A stretch of DNA of 9,223 nucleotides from G026625185 sp035256645 (lineage in GTDB: Bacteria; Desulfobacterota; WTBG01; JAGOGO01). A model generated the notes under the pieces. It made no database searches, was not told the origin of the DNA, and worked only from the letters and a program-made list of their open reading frames with translations. Every line of letters starts with the position of its first letter. Position 1 is the stretch's first letter. The stretch spans positions 1-9,223 of the forward strand of contig DATEXU010000230.1 of assembly GCA_035256645.1 (NCBI GenBank), read 5' to 3'. The position numbers were made by a program, and so were the translations under genes. Positions 1-7,253 of this stretch are shown here, piece after piece.

Positions 1-1005
1 TACCGGAGCGAGAAACAGAAAGAATGGTTCCGGGAGAATGACCATGAACTTGATGTCAAAAATAATGTGTGGCCCTGGGAATATTTTGATGGAGGATTTT
101 TCCCTTTTATGATTCCGTACGACTCCAGTTACTGGGAACTGCTTGGAAAGGCCGGGGTAAAGAAAAAGTTAAACGCGGTTGATATTGACTGGAGTGTGCG
201 CGGCGGCTACATCCTCTCCTCGGATTCGGAGAATCAGTACGAGAATACTTGGGAATACTCCCCCGGCGGGCATGATTACCACGCAGATGCGAAGGGTGAT
301 GTCCGGGGATATCGGATCGGCTCTGACCTTTGGATCAGGCGCCAGGTGAACGAAGGCCTTTCCCTTCCTTTTCTCGTAAGCGTTGATTACACCAAAAAAG
401 ACCGGGATGGTGAGGGGCGTGGCACTGGTTATGTGGATGGCGATCCTTTTCCTGGCCGCCTCTATCAATATGAACATATAACGAGAACATTTGAGGTTAA
501 GGCTGGCGGCGGAATAGAAAAAGAGGTCAAGGGCTGCGGCCGGGTTGGAGCCGGGCTTTATTATAACTATCTTCAAAGCCGTGACGACCTCTGGTTTGAC
601 GATTACGGCAACATCTACAACAACACCAGGTATCCTTCCAACAAAGAGCACCGCTTAGTGCTCAATCTCGCGGGTGAGCGGGAGGTATGTTCTGACTTCA
701 CCCTGCGCGGGGGCTTGGATTTCTTCTATGGCTGGGTGGTGTCGGATGATTATAAATCTTACGTGAGTGATGGAGATATTGTTGACATCTCTCTTGATGG
801 CAAAAACTGGGGGATCGGGGCTTCGTTAGGGGCAAGCAAAAAGTTTTCCTGCGTAACCTTAGAGCCTTTTATTAAAGCAGGATACCGGGAGTTTGACGTG
901 AATGGAAATGGAAGTTGGGGTACGGGTGATTATCGTGGCAGCATGGACAAGCTGAAGACGGAGTGGTTTACGGGCGCTGGTTTTTCGTTGTTGTTCGGCA
1001 AATAA
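1..1005 (+). CDS. Probable outer-membrane beta-barrel protein, 5' partial
   Basis: The reading frame is open from base 1 to the TAA at 1003-1005, so the gene starts outside the window; the GTG at 67 is only an internal codon and not a convincing start. The visible part is 334 codons. It is rich in Gly, Tyr, Trp and Asp, with alternating polar/hydrophobic stretches that look like amphipathic beta strands joined by Asp/Gly/Asn-rich turns. It ends in an aromatic-rich strand (TEWFTGAGFSLLFGK) similar to the closing strand of outer-membrane barrels. This fits a porin-like or autotransporter-barrel-like outer-membrane protein, but I recognise no specific family and the function is unknown. Three cysteines are present, which is somewhat unusual for a barrel. 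A strong terminator follows 26 bases after the stop, so this is the last gene of its transcript. The barrel assignment is inferred from composition and strand pattern only. Confidence 0.6.
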   Translation, partial: YRSEKQKEWFRENDHELDVKNNVWPWEYFDGGFFPFMIPYDSSYWELLGKAGVKKKLNAVDIDWSVRGGYILSSDSENQYENTWEYSPGGHDYHADAKGDVRGYRIGSDLWIRRQVNEGLSLPFLVSVDYTKKDRDGEGRGTGYVDGDPFPGRLYQYEHITRTFEVKAGGGIEKEVKGCGRVGAGLYYNYLQSRDDLWFDDYGNIYNNTRYPSNKEHRLVLNLAGEREVCSDFTLRGGLDFFYGWVVSDDYKSYVSDGDIVDISLDGKNWGIGASLGASKKFSCVTLEPFIKAGYREFDVNGNGSWGTGDYRGSMDKLKTEWFTGAGFSLLFGK

Positions 1006-1031
1006 ATTTTGTAGTCATTCTGAAACATATC

Positions 1032-1059
1032 AAGGGCGGGAGCAATCCCGCCCTTTTTT
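1032..1059 (+). terminator. Rho-independent terminator after the barrel gene
   Basis: A perfect 10-bp stem (AAGGGCGGGA at 1032-1041 with TCCCGCCCTT at 1046-1055) closes a GCAA tetraloop, and the T run extends to 1059. It lies 26 bases past the stop codon of the upstream gene and should separate it from the mgtC transcript. Confidence 0.93.
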
Positions 1060-1097
1060 ATTGGAAAAATTAGAGAAAAAGCATAGGACGCTTTTTA

Positions 1098-1173
1098 ATA
1101 CCACGTTGTATTCAAAAGCAAATCGAGGCGACGACGAGGAGACAAAGATATGCAAATGAAGGCGCCTTGGCAT
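1098..1173. repeat. Inverted-repeat element, copy 1 (76 bp, shortened)
   Basis: This 76-base stretch is closely similar over its length to 7142-7246, in the same orientation. Both copies begin ATACCA and end with its near inverse (here TTGGCAT), and share a left arm reading ATTCAAAAG and a right arm reading CAAATGAAGGCG. The terminal arms (1098-1124 and 1147-1173) are imperfect inverted repeats. This copy has more arm mismatches than the other, and lacks 29 internal bases present there. It contains no plausible ORF. It resembles a miniature inverted-repeat element (MITE-like) or a structured intergenic repeat. The terminal TA dinucleotide would suit a Tc1/mariner- or IS630-type mobiliser, but that is inference, and on the right end it is CA here. 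Confidence 0.75.
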
Positions 1174-1284
1174 AAAAAGAGCTTGACTCTGAGGGGATTC
1201 TTTGGTTAGGCTTAACTATGGCATTACTATTAAATTTTCCACAGGGTAAGAGTTTAATTTTATTTCTTTAGTCAGGAGAAAAGA

Positions 1285-1989
1285 ATGGGAAATTTAACGG
1301 ATTTACTCATGCTGGATGGAGAAACCTGGATCCGTTTAATGCTGGCTTTTGTCCTTGGAGGCGCCATTGGGTTAGAAAGAGAGATTCACGGAAGGCCCGC
1401 GGGACTACGAACCCATATATTAGTCTGTGTCAGCGCCACGATGATCATGGTGGCTTCCAAAAGCCATGTGCAGCTCCCTTATCCTCTCTCTGCGGATATT
1501 CGCATTAACATTGATCCGGGAAGGATTGTGGCCGGTATTATGACCGGGATCGGTTTTCTGGGGGCAGGGGCAATCATTCGGCTCGGTGATCTTATCCGGG
1601 GAATTACGACCGCGGCCTGTATCTGGTTTGCGGCAGCGCTGGGGATTGTGATCGGCGAGGGATGTTATGCTTTAGCGCTCTTATCAACCGGAAGCATCTT
1701 GATTGTATTAATTACTCTCCAGTGGCTCGAACACCGCTTTCATCCCGTCGTATACCACGCTGTTCAAATAACTGCCCCCATAGAGAAAGCTGAGAATGTC
1801 GAATCAAGCTGCCAAGCAATCTTAAAGAAAGAACACATTCGAATTCAGAATAAAGCGTATTCTATTTCTCAGGAGACCGGGCGATCGGAGATTACTTTTA
1901 ATGTGCGAATGAAGGATCGAATGCAAAGCGGTGCGGTTATTCGTGACATCGCTAAAATTTCGGGGGTTTTGGAGGCAAGCTGGAAATAG
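1285..1989 (+). CDS. MgtC/SapB family membrane protein
   Basis: A 234-residue inner-membrane protein of the MgtC/SapB family. Family members support growth at low magnesium and, in pathogens, survival in macrophages; in Salmonella MgtC acts by inhibiting the F1Fo ATPase rather than by transporting Mg2+. The N-terminal part has the family hallmarks: a first membrane segment at about 15-32 running into GLEREIHGRPAGLRTH (29-44), a second at 45-58, the glycine-rich segment GIMTGIGFLGAGAII (84-98), then RGITTAACIWFAAALG (105-120) and a last hydrophobic segment at about 127-146. Residues 155-234 form a soluble ACT-like C-terminal domain seen in many full-length members. The start is set by AGGAGA at 1274-1279, five bases before the ATG. 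Upstream are a terminator and a repeat copy, so it probably has its own promoter, but I found no convincing one. No magnesium transporter or PhoP-type regulator gene lies nearby, so a link to magnesium is family knowledge only. Confidence 0.94.
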   Translation: MGNLTDLLMLDGETWIRLMLAFVLGGAIGLEREIHGRPAGLRTHILVCVSATMIMVASKSHVQLPYPLSADIRINIDPGRIVAGIMTGIGFLGAGAIIRLGDLIRGITTAACIWFAAALGIVIGEGCYALALLSTGSILIVLITLQWLEHRFHPVVYHAVQITAPIEKAENVESSCQAILKKEHIRIQNKAYSISQETGRSEITFNVRMKDRMQSGAVIRDIAKISGVLEASWK

Positions 1990-2120
1990 GGGTTTTGGGA
2001 GCTCGATTTTTTAATTTTCTCGGGGAAAAACTATTTAAGGTTTCTTTTGTCATTTTTCTGCGAATTTGATGGTCCCCGAAACCGCAAAGTTCATATCAAG
2101 GTGACTGCCGGATAGACCGT

Positions 2121-2891
2121 ATGATCATTGACACGCACGCTCATCTTTCCCTGCCGCAGTTTGACCAGGACCGCACGGAAGTTATTAAACGCGCTCGCGA
2201 CGCAGGGATTAAACACATTATAACCGTGGGCACCGATAGCGATGATTGCCGGAAAGCGGTTGCCTTGGCACAAGAGCATGATTTTATTTCCGCCGCAGTC
2301 GGTATTCATCCTCATGATGCCAAAACCATCAATGCGGAAACATATTCTCTTCTCAGGGGATTTGCTGCTGATGATAACGTGGTCGCCATTGGAGAAATCG
2401 GGCTTGACTTTTATCGTAATTTATCCCTGCGGGAAACACAGACCCACCATTTTCGTGAGCAGCTGAGGCTTGCCCGCGAGGTTTCCCTGCCGGTGATTAT
2501 CCATGACCGTGAGGCTCACCAGGAAGTGCTCAAAATTCTGCAGGAAGAAAAAGCGGAAACTGTGGGAGGAGTTATTCATTGCTTTTCGGGAGATTGGGAG
2601 ATGGCCAAAGCTTGCCTTGATATGGGGTTTTACATTTCCATTCCAGGCACCATAACCTTTAAAAAATCTGAAGAGTACCACAAACTGGTCCGTGATCTTC
2701 CTCTTGACCGGATGCTGGTGGAAACTGATTGCCCATTTCTCGCACCCCATCCCTTTAGGGGAAAGCGCAATGAACCGGCGTATGTTCAGTCTGTTGCTGA
2801 AGCAGTTGCCCGGATAAAAATGATAGCGCAAGAGGAGTTGGCAGAGATCACGACTCAGAATGCTCAGAAACTGTTTAATCTTCTTCTTTAA
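2121..2891 (+). CDS. tatD: TatD family metal-dependent hydrolase (putative DNase)
   Basis: A complete 256-residue TatD-family protein, an amidohydrolase-type TIM barrel using two metal ions. E. coli TatD is a 3'-5' exonuclease linked to repair of oxidative DNA damage; some homologues (YcfH, YjjV) are less well defined, so the subfamily is uncertain. Visible metal and active-site residues are the HxH of DTHAHL (H6, H8), E92 in GEIGLDFY, H128 in IIHDREAH, H153 in HCFSGD and D203 in VETDCPFLAP. The conserved HPFRGKRNEPAYV (210-222) follows. All key residues are intact and the length is normal. The ribosome binding site is weak: AAGGTGA at 2098-2104 lies 16 bases before the ATG, farther than usual, but the ATG is required for the N-terminal HxH strand. 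The common neighbours metG or ksgA are absent here. It follows mgtC after 131 bases and precedes the asmA-like gene by 101 bases. Confidence 0.94.
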   Translation: MIIDTHAHLSLPQFDQDRTEVIKRARDAGIKHIITVGTDSDDCRKAVALAQEHDFISAAVGIHPHDAKTINAETYSLLRGFAADDNVVAIGEIGLDFYRNLSLRETQTHHFREQLRLAREVSLPVIIHDREAHQEVLKILQEEKAETVGGVIHCFSGDWEMAKACLDMGFYISIPGTITFKKSEEYHKLVRDLPLDRMLVETDCPFLAPHPFRGKRNEPAYVQSVAEAVARIKMIAQEELAEITTQNAQKLFNLLL

Positions 2892-2992
2892 AGGTTTTAT
2901 TTTTTCAAACCAATCTAACGGGAATGTTTAAATAACCGATTTTTTTACGATCAGGATAAAATTTTTAGGCCCAAACACGCAATCAAAACACG

Positions 2993-5900
2993 ATGAAAAA
3001 AAAGTTGCTTATCGGACTATTCTTTCTTGGATTCCTCTTGTTGGTTACTTTGGCGGTGTGGGTTAATTATTGCTGGGGGACCAAGGAGAGGAAAGCATTT
3101 ATCGAGCAGGAAATGTCCTCGATTCTTCACCGACCGGTGACCATCCAAAAAGTCGAGCTTCAGATTTTTCCCCGGATCATGGTGGTCTTAAATCAAGTAG
3201 AAATAAAAGAACAGGATGGAAAATCTGATTTTATCTCCCTCCAAAAACTCCATCTGGGAATTTCTTTTGTGCACCTTTTTACCCGCATGATCTTTTTTGA
3301 TTATTTGGTCTTAGATCAACCCCGGATACTGCTTTCTCGAAAACAAGAGGAGGGTTTTAATGTAAGCGACTTGGTAGGGGCTTTTTCTTTCCAGAAGACA
3401 AGAGAAGATAAGAAAAAGCACTGGGTAAAAGAATTTAAATTATCCCTGAAAAATTTTATTATCCGGGAAGGAGAGATTGGATTTAAAGATCATGCAATTT
3501 CTGAATCTCCGGTATCCTTGAGCGTCACTGCCCTAAACCTCCAAACCGGTAAACCTTCCCGGTTAGGTCTCATACCAATTTCTCTGAAAGGAGTTTTAAA
3601 AAGCGTAAAAACCGAAACCCGACTTGACGTAAAAGGCGAGATCGAACCAATCATTGAAGGTTCTAAACTTACTGCCATCAGATTTGTGGGAGATACCCAA
3701 GTTGCGGATTTATCCCTTTCATGCGTCGGGCCTTATCTGTGCGCCTGGAAAAACATCGACTCTCTTCAGGGAAGTATCAAGGGAAAATTTTCTTTCCAGG
3801 GTATCATCGGTGGAGATTTTAAAGCAGGTGCGGAGCTGGATATTGTTAACCTAAAATTTAAAAATGAGGAGCTTCTTAAAAAAGAACTCCGGATCGATAA
3901 TGCTCATCTCCAATGTTCTTTAAATCGTGAGAAGCGAAATTGGATCTTTTCCCCTATCCGGATAAAGCTTCCCGGATTAACGGCAACCGGGAAAGTCAGC
4001 GTGGATACAACGACGACCCCGGTTATTGAGGCTGAAATAGAAACCGGAAACTTCGACTACCAAGCCATCTTACCCTACGTCCCCTTTTTCCTCTTTCCCC
4101 GGGAGGTTAAAGATTTCATAACTGATAAAGCTATGGCAGGGAAGGTCGATAAGCTCTCTTTTCATTATTCCGAAAAGCCTCCCCAAGCACCATCAGATAA
4201 AACGATAAGAACCATGGCAGGAAATTGTAGTTTTCGGGATTTTTCTTTGAAGATAATCGACGAGGCGCCCCGTTTTGAGCACCTTAAGGGTAAAGCGAGT
4301 TTTGAAAATCGGAATATCAAGGTTACTGACCTGACTGGCTCCTTTGGAAACTCAGTAATCACGCAAAGCGCCTACACCATATCTGAGCCCGCTGATTTAA
4401 CTTTTTCTGGGGATTTTAAGCTTGATCTTTTTGAGATGAATAACCTGATCCATGTGAACAAAATACCTCCTCATATTCTCAACGAGTTAGAAAAAATTCA
4501 GTCCATGAACGGAAAGGGCCTCCTGGCCCTTAAAGCCTCTGGACCGCTTAATGACTCAGGCGCGCTTGCTTTTGAAGGGAAGCTCACGTTAATAGATGCG
4601 GATATAGATTATCGGAATTTTCGCAAACCCACGAAAAAAGTTAACGGAACTTTCCAGTTTACTCCTGATACCATCACAATAACTGATGTTACCGGGTGGT
4701 GGGCAAATTCTCCCTTTACCTGCTTGGGAGAAATAAAAGACTACCGTTCTGCGGAAAAGTCAAAAATTTACGTTCACGTGGCATCTGAAAACGCTGATAT
4801 TAATGATTTGGCTTCAGCCTTCTTTCCCTGGAAAGGAGTTCACGGGGAGGGATTGGTAAAGATATTTATAGATTTTAATTGTCTCGGTTACCGAAGCCAG
4901 AACCTCCGTTTCAAAGGTGAATCTGAATTTAAGGATCTTACTCTGCTGTTTCCCTCCTTCCCTTATCCCTTCAGCAACATGGAAGGGATAATGGGGTTTT
5001 CCTCAGACGGCCTTACATTCCCTCACATCAAATTTCAAACCGGCTCTTCCGACATTGCATATTCCGGCATTTGGAAAGGACTCAGCAAGCCTAAACTTAC
5101 GGGGAAAATCAAAGGAAATTTTGTCAACTTTTTAGATTTTTATAAACCAAAGGAGACGAAAGAAGAAAGGCCGATAAATTTTACTTTGGAGAAGGTCGCG
5201 TTAAACGTGAAACAAGGTGTTTATAAAAAACTGGTGGTGGATAATCTGGAGACTGAAATAAGTTCTCAGGAAGGAGTATATTATTTCTCCGTCCCGCGCG
5301 CAACCCAGGGAAAGCTTCGGGATTTTTCCTTTGTTAATTTAAATACCATTCAGGAGAATCAATCACAAGCAGCCACTTACCATAAAGGGGTGGTACAAAT
5401 TCCTTTTCTGAAGCTTGAATCCGGCGAAGGATATTGGATAGGTAAGGATATCAGTCTTCCTGTTTCGGTTGACCAGCCTGAACGTTTTTCTCTTTCCAGC
5501 GAGATAAAAAATCTCTCGACGGAAAACTTCCTCAAGATGTTCCCCGAAAAAAATCAAAAACTTTCCGGTATCCTCAATCTTAAGGGAATGGTCACCGGCA
5601 AGGGGAAAAACCTTTCGGAGTGGATGGATACGTTAAATGGAAAGGTAGCCTTCACGACTGAAAAGGGAACGGTAAAGGAACTCAGCATTTTCTCTAAACT
5701 TTTTTCTTTATTGAATGTATACCGAATTTTCCGCCAGGATTACAGCAAGCTTTTCTCAAGCGGCATGCCTTATGATACGATTCAAAGCACCTTTACGATT
5801 GACCAAGGCATCGCCAGGACAGAGGGCATGGTGCTTAAGAGCCCGGCAATGAAGATGGATGGCGTGGGTGATATTAACCTGGCAAAAGAGACCTTAGACA

Positions 5901-6187
5901 TGGAAGTCGCGGTCCAGCCTTTAGAGATCGTGGATAAAGTTGTTGGAATTATTCCACTCGTAGGACATGTCCTTAAGGATGAAAAAGGAGCCGTCATTGT
6001 TACCTATTATAAGGTGACCGGAACCTTTGAAAACCCTGAGTGGAAAACAATGGTCTTTGGGTCCTTGGGCCGCAAGGGACAGAGCATTTTCAAACAAATC
6101 TTCAATCTGCCGGAAACCATTCTCAACTGGAATGGCAAGAAGGATTCCGAAAACAAGAATCAAGACTCAGGAGATAAGAAGGAATAG
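2993..6187 (+). CDS. AsmA/YhdP-like envelope protein
   Basis: A 1064-residue protein of the AsmA-like superfamily (AsmA, YhdP, TamB), anchored in the inner membrane and projecting into the periplasm. In E. coli YhdP, TamB and YdbH form bridge-like proteins that move phospholipids to the outer membrane. A single N-terminal anchor lies at about 4-26 after MKKK. The AsmA N-terminal signature follows (SSILHRPVTIQKVELQIFP, then LQKLHLGISFVHLFT and LDQPRILLSR at about 40-115). The middle is a long run of short beta strands with recurring modules such as MNGKGLLALKASGPL (505-519). The AsmA_2-type C-terminal region spans about 875-1035, including the LSIFSKLFSLLNV segment, DTIQSTFTIDQGIA and MDGVGDINLAKETLDMEV. 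The last 20 or so residues are a hydrophilic Lys/Asp/Asn tail. The length is close to that of YhdP-type proteins (over 1200 residues in E. coli). There is no clear Shine-Dalgarno site before the ATG, but the anchor fixes the start closely. The lipid cargo and partners cannot be read from the sequence. Confidence 0.88.
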   Translation: MKKKLLIGLFFLGFLLLVTLAVWVNYCWGTKERKAFIEQEMSSILHRPVTIQKVELQIFPRIMVVLNQVEIKEQDGKSDFISLQKLHLGISFVHLFTRMIFFDYLVLDQPRILLSRKQEEGFNVSDLVGAFSFQKTREDKKKHWVKEFKLSLKNFIIREGEIGFKDHAISESPVSLSVTALNLQTGKPSRLGLIPISLKGVLKSVKTETRLDVKGEIEPIIEGSKLTAIRFVGDTQVADLSLSCVGPYLCAWKNIDSLQGSIKGKFSFQGIIGGDFKAGAELDIVNLKFKNEELLKKELRIDNAHLQCSLNREKRNWIFSPIRIKLPGLTATGKVSVDTTTTPVIEAEIETGNFDYQAILPYVPFFLFPREVKDFITDKAMAGKVDKLSFHYSEKPPQAPSDKTIRTMAGNCSFRDFSLKIIDEAPRFEHLKGKASFENRNIKVTDLTGSFGNSVITQSAYTISEPADLTFSGDFKLDLFEMNNLIHVNKIPPHILNELEKIQSMNGKGLLALKASGPLNDSGALAFEGKLTLIDADIDYRNFRKPTKKVNGTFQFTPDTITITDVTGWWANSPFTCLGEIKDYRSAEKSKIYVHVASENADINDLASAFFPWKGVHGEGLVKIFIDFNCLGYRSQNLRFKGESEFKDLTLLFPSFPYPFSNMEGIMGFSSDGLTFPHIKFQTGSSDIAYSGIWKGLSKPKLTGKIKGNFVNFLDFYKPKETKEERPINFTLEKVALNVKQGVYKKLVVDNLETEISSQEGVYYFSVPRATQGKLRDFSFVNLNTIQENQSQAATYHKGVVQIPFLKLESGEGYWIGKDISLPVSVDQPERFSLSSEIKNLSTENFLKMFPEKNQKLSGILNLKGMVTGKGKNLSEWMDTLNGKVAFTTEKGTVKELSIFSKLFSLLNVYRIFRQDYSKLFSSGMPYDTIQSTFTIDQGIARTEGMVLKSPAMKMDGVGDINLAKETLDMEVAVQPLEIVDKVVGIIPLVGHVLKDEKGAVIVTYYKVTGTFENPEWKTMVFGSLGRKGQSIFKQIFNLPETILNWNGKKDSENKNQDSGDKKE

Positions 6188-6188
6188 C

Positions 6189-6290
6189 GCTGACCGTGAA
6201 TAATTCGTTGCTTCGGCTGAGCAGCGTGCGGAAGTTCTCTTGTCTTGCATGTCGCCTGCAGTCACTACGGCGTAACCGCGAACGCTTACC
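6189..6290. other. GC-rich spacer of unknown origin
   Basis: The gap between the asmA-like gene and pgeF is visibly richer in G and C (57 of 102 bases by my count) than the AT-rich genes on either side and the AT-rich bases 6291-6306 next to the pgeF start. It has no convincing ORF, terminator or ribosome binding site, only small possible hairpins such as CGCC (6254-6257) with GGCG further downstream. It may be the remnant of an inserted repeat or the end of an unknown small RNA; I cannot choose between them. Confidence 0.3.
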
Positions 6291-6306
6291 TTAAAAGTAA
6301 TATTTT

Positions 6307-7113
6307 ATGGAATTAATAAACCACACGGGATTGCCTTTACTTCAGTTTTCTCATTTTAAAAATATAGATGGCCTTGTGCATGGCGCAACCACTCGGAAGG
6401 GGGGCGTGAGTGACGGCCCTTTTTTCAGTTTAAACCTTGGGACCCAAACCGGAGATGACCCCCACCGAGTTTTTTGCAATCGCAATAAACTTCTCTCACA
6501 TTTAAGCTGGGAATCCTCTTCAGTAGTAATCCCCAACCAAGTGCACGGAAAAAATGTCGTTTTGATAACCAAAAAACGTTGGGAGAACGATAGCGCGCCT
6601 CACGAGCTTGTTTTATCCGGGGTTGATGGACTGACAACAAAAGAAAAAGGGGTGCTGCTGATGATTAAAGTTGCTGATTGTATCCCCGTATTTCTCTATG
6701 ATCCCGCGAACCCCGCTATCAGCCTTATCCATGCCGGGTGGCGGGGTGCGGCCAACGGGATTATTGCGCAGGGGATTGTCGCAATGAAAACGTATTTTGG
6801 GACGAAACCAAAAACAATTCAAGCGGGTATTGGGCCCGGTATTGGTGGGTGCTGCTATGAGGTCAAAGAGGATGTCCGGGAAGCGTTCCTCAAACAAAAA
6901 TTAGACAATTCTGTCTGGAAAATGGGCGCAGATAAAAAAATATTCCTTGATCTTAAAAAAGCAATCTTCTTGGAGCTTATCAACTGCGGATTAAGCAAAG
7001 ATAATATCGAGTCAGCGTCGGAATGTACTTCCTGCAATCCCGATTTATTTTTTTCCCACCGCCGAGACAAAGGGCAAACTGGCCGAATGGCGGCCGTGAT
7101 GGGCCTTGTGTAA
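6307..7113 (+). CDS. pgeF: Peptidoglycan editing factor PgeF (YfiH/YlmD, Cu-oxidase_4 family)
   Basis: A complete 268-residue member of the family long annotated as polyphenol oxidase or laccase-domain protein. E. coli PgeF (YfiH) removes L-Ser wrongly incorporated in place of L-Ala in peptidoglycan precursors. Related proteins including human LACC1/FAMIN and Geobacillus YlmD act on purine nucleosides, so substrate range may be broader. The zinc-site residues are intact: H80 in NQVHG, C125 in KVADCIPV and H142 in IHAGWRG. Other hallmarks are TTRKGGVS (28-35), GIGPGIGGCCYEV (174-186) and the C-terminal SHRRDKGQTGRMAAVMGL (250-267). The protein should be cytoplasmic; no signal peptide is present. 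No clear Shine-Dalgarno site precedes the ATG, and the upstream 16 bases are AT-rich. It lies 119 bases after the asmA-like gene on the same strand and converges on the minus-strand secretin-like gene, with a repeat copy between them. Confidence 0.94.
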   Translation: MELINHTGLPLLQFSHFKNIDGLVHGATTRKGGVSDGPFFSLNLGTQTGDDPHRVFCNRNKLLSHLSWESSSVVIPNQVHGKNVVLITKKRWENDSAPHELVLSGVDGLTTKEKGVLLMIKVADCIPVFLYDPANPAISLIHAGWRGAANGIIAQGIVAMKTYFGTKPKTIQAGIGPGIGGCCYEVKEDVREAFLKQKLDNSVWKMGADKKIFLDLKKAIFLELINCGLSKDNIESASECTSCNPDLFFSHRRDKGQTGRMAAVMGLV

Positions 7114-7141
7114 GGATAAACGGTAACGCGTCCATAGTATG

Positions 7142-7246
7142 ATACCAAGTTGCATTCAAAAGTAGATCGAGGCGGCGACGAGGAATCGACGTCGAGGAGT
7201 ATGACGAGGAGCCAACAAAGATATACAAATGAAGGCGACTTGGTAT
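7142..7246. repeat. Inverted-repeat element, copy 2 (105 bp, fuller form)
   Basis: This copy has well-kept ends: ATACCAAGT at 7142-7150 and its exact inverse ACTTGGTAT at 7238-7246. Allowing mismatches, the arms extend to 27 bases (7142-7168 and 7220-7246), with 21 Watson-Crick pairs and one G-U. The core holds GACGAGGA at 7177-7184 and 7203-7210, the variant GTCGAGGA at 7191-7198, and the perfect palindrome TCGACGTCGA at 7186-7195. It is in the same orientation as copy 1 at 1098-1173. TA occurs one base in from both ends, as expected if the mobiliser targets TA, but no transposase is in the window. It sits between two convergent genes, so a long hairpin here could also influence transcript ends. 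Confidence 0.8.
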
Positions 7247-7253
7247 GACAATG

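Noticed and set aside
67..69. GTG at 67 as the start of the barrel gene
   Set aside because: The frame is open to base 1, there is no ribosome binding site before it and no signal peptide after it, so the gene is simply cut by the window edge.
1183..1230. Promoter for mgtC from TTGACT at 1183-1188, or TTGGTT (1202) with TACTAT (1225)
   Set aside because: TTGACT has no good -10 at normal spacing, and the second pair matches only 3 of 6 and 4 of 6; neither stands out in this AT-rich spacer.
2020..2079. TCGGGGA / TCCCCGA inverted repeat between mgtC and tatD
   Set aside because: Seven-base arms 46 bases apart with no further pairing next to them; expected by chance in spacers of this length.
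2421..2831. Minus-strand ORF opposite tatD, and similar long ORFs opposite the pgeF and asmA-like genes
   Set aside because: They lie wholly inside well-recognised genes, have no family features and read as shadows of the true frames.
2893..2911. GGTTT / AAACC hairpin after tatD as a terminator
   Set aside because: Only five AT-rich pairs with a nine-base loop and no T run after it; too weak to call.
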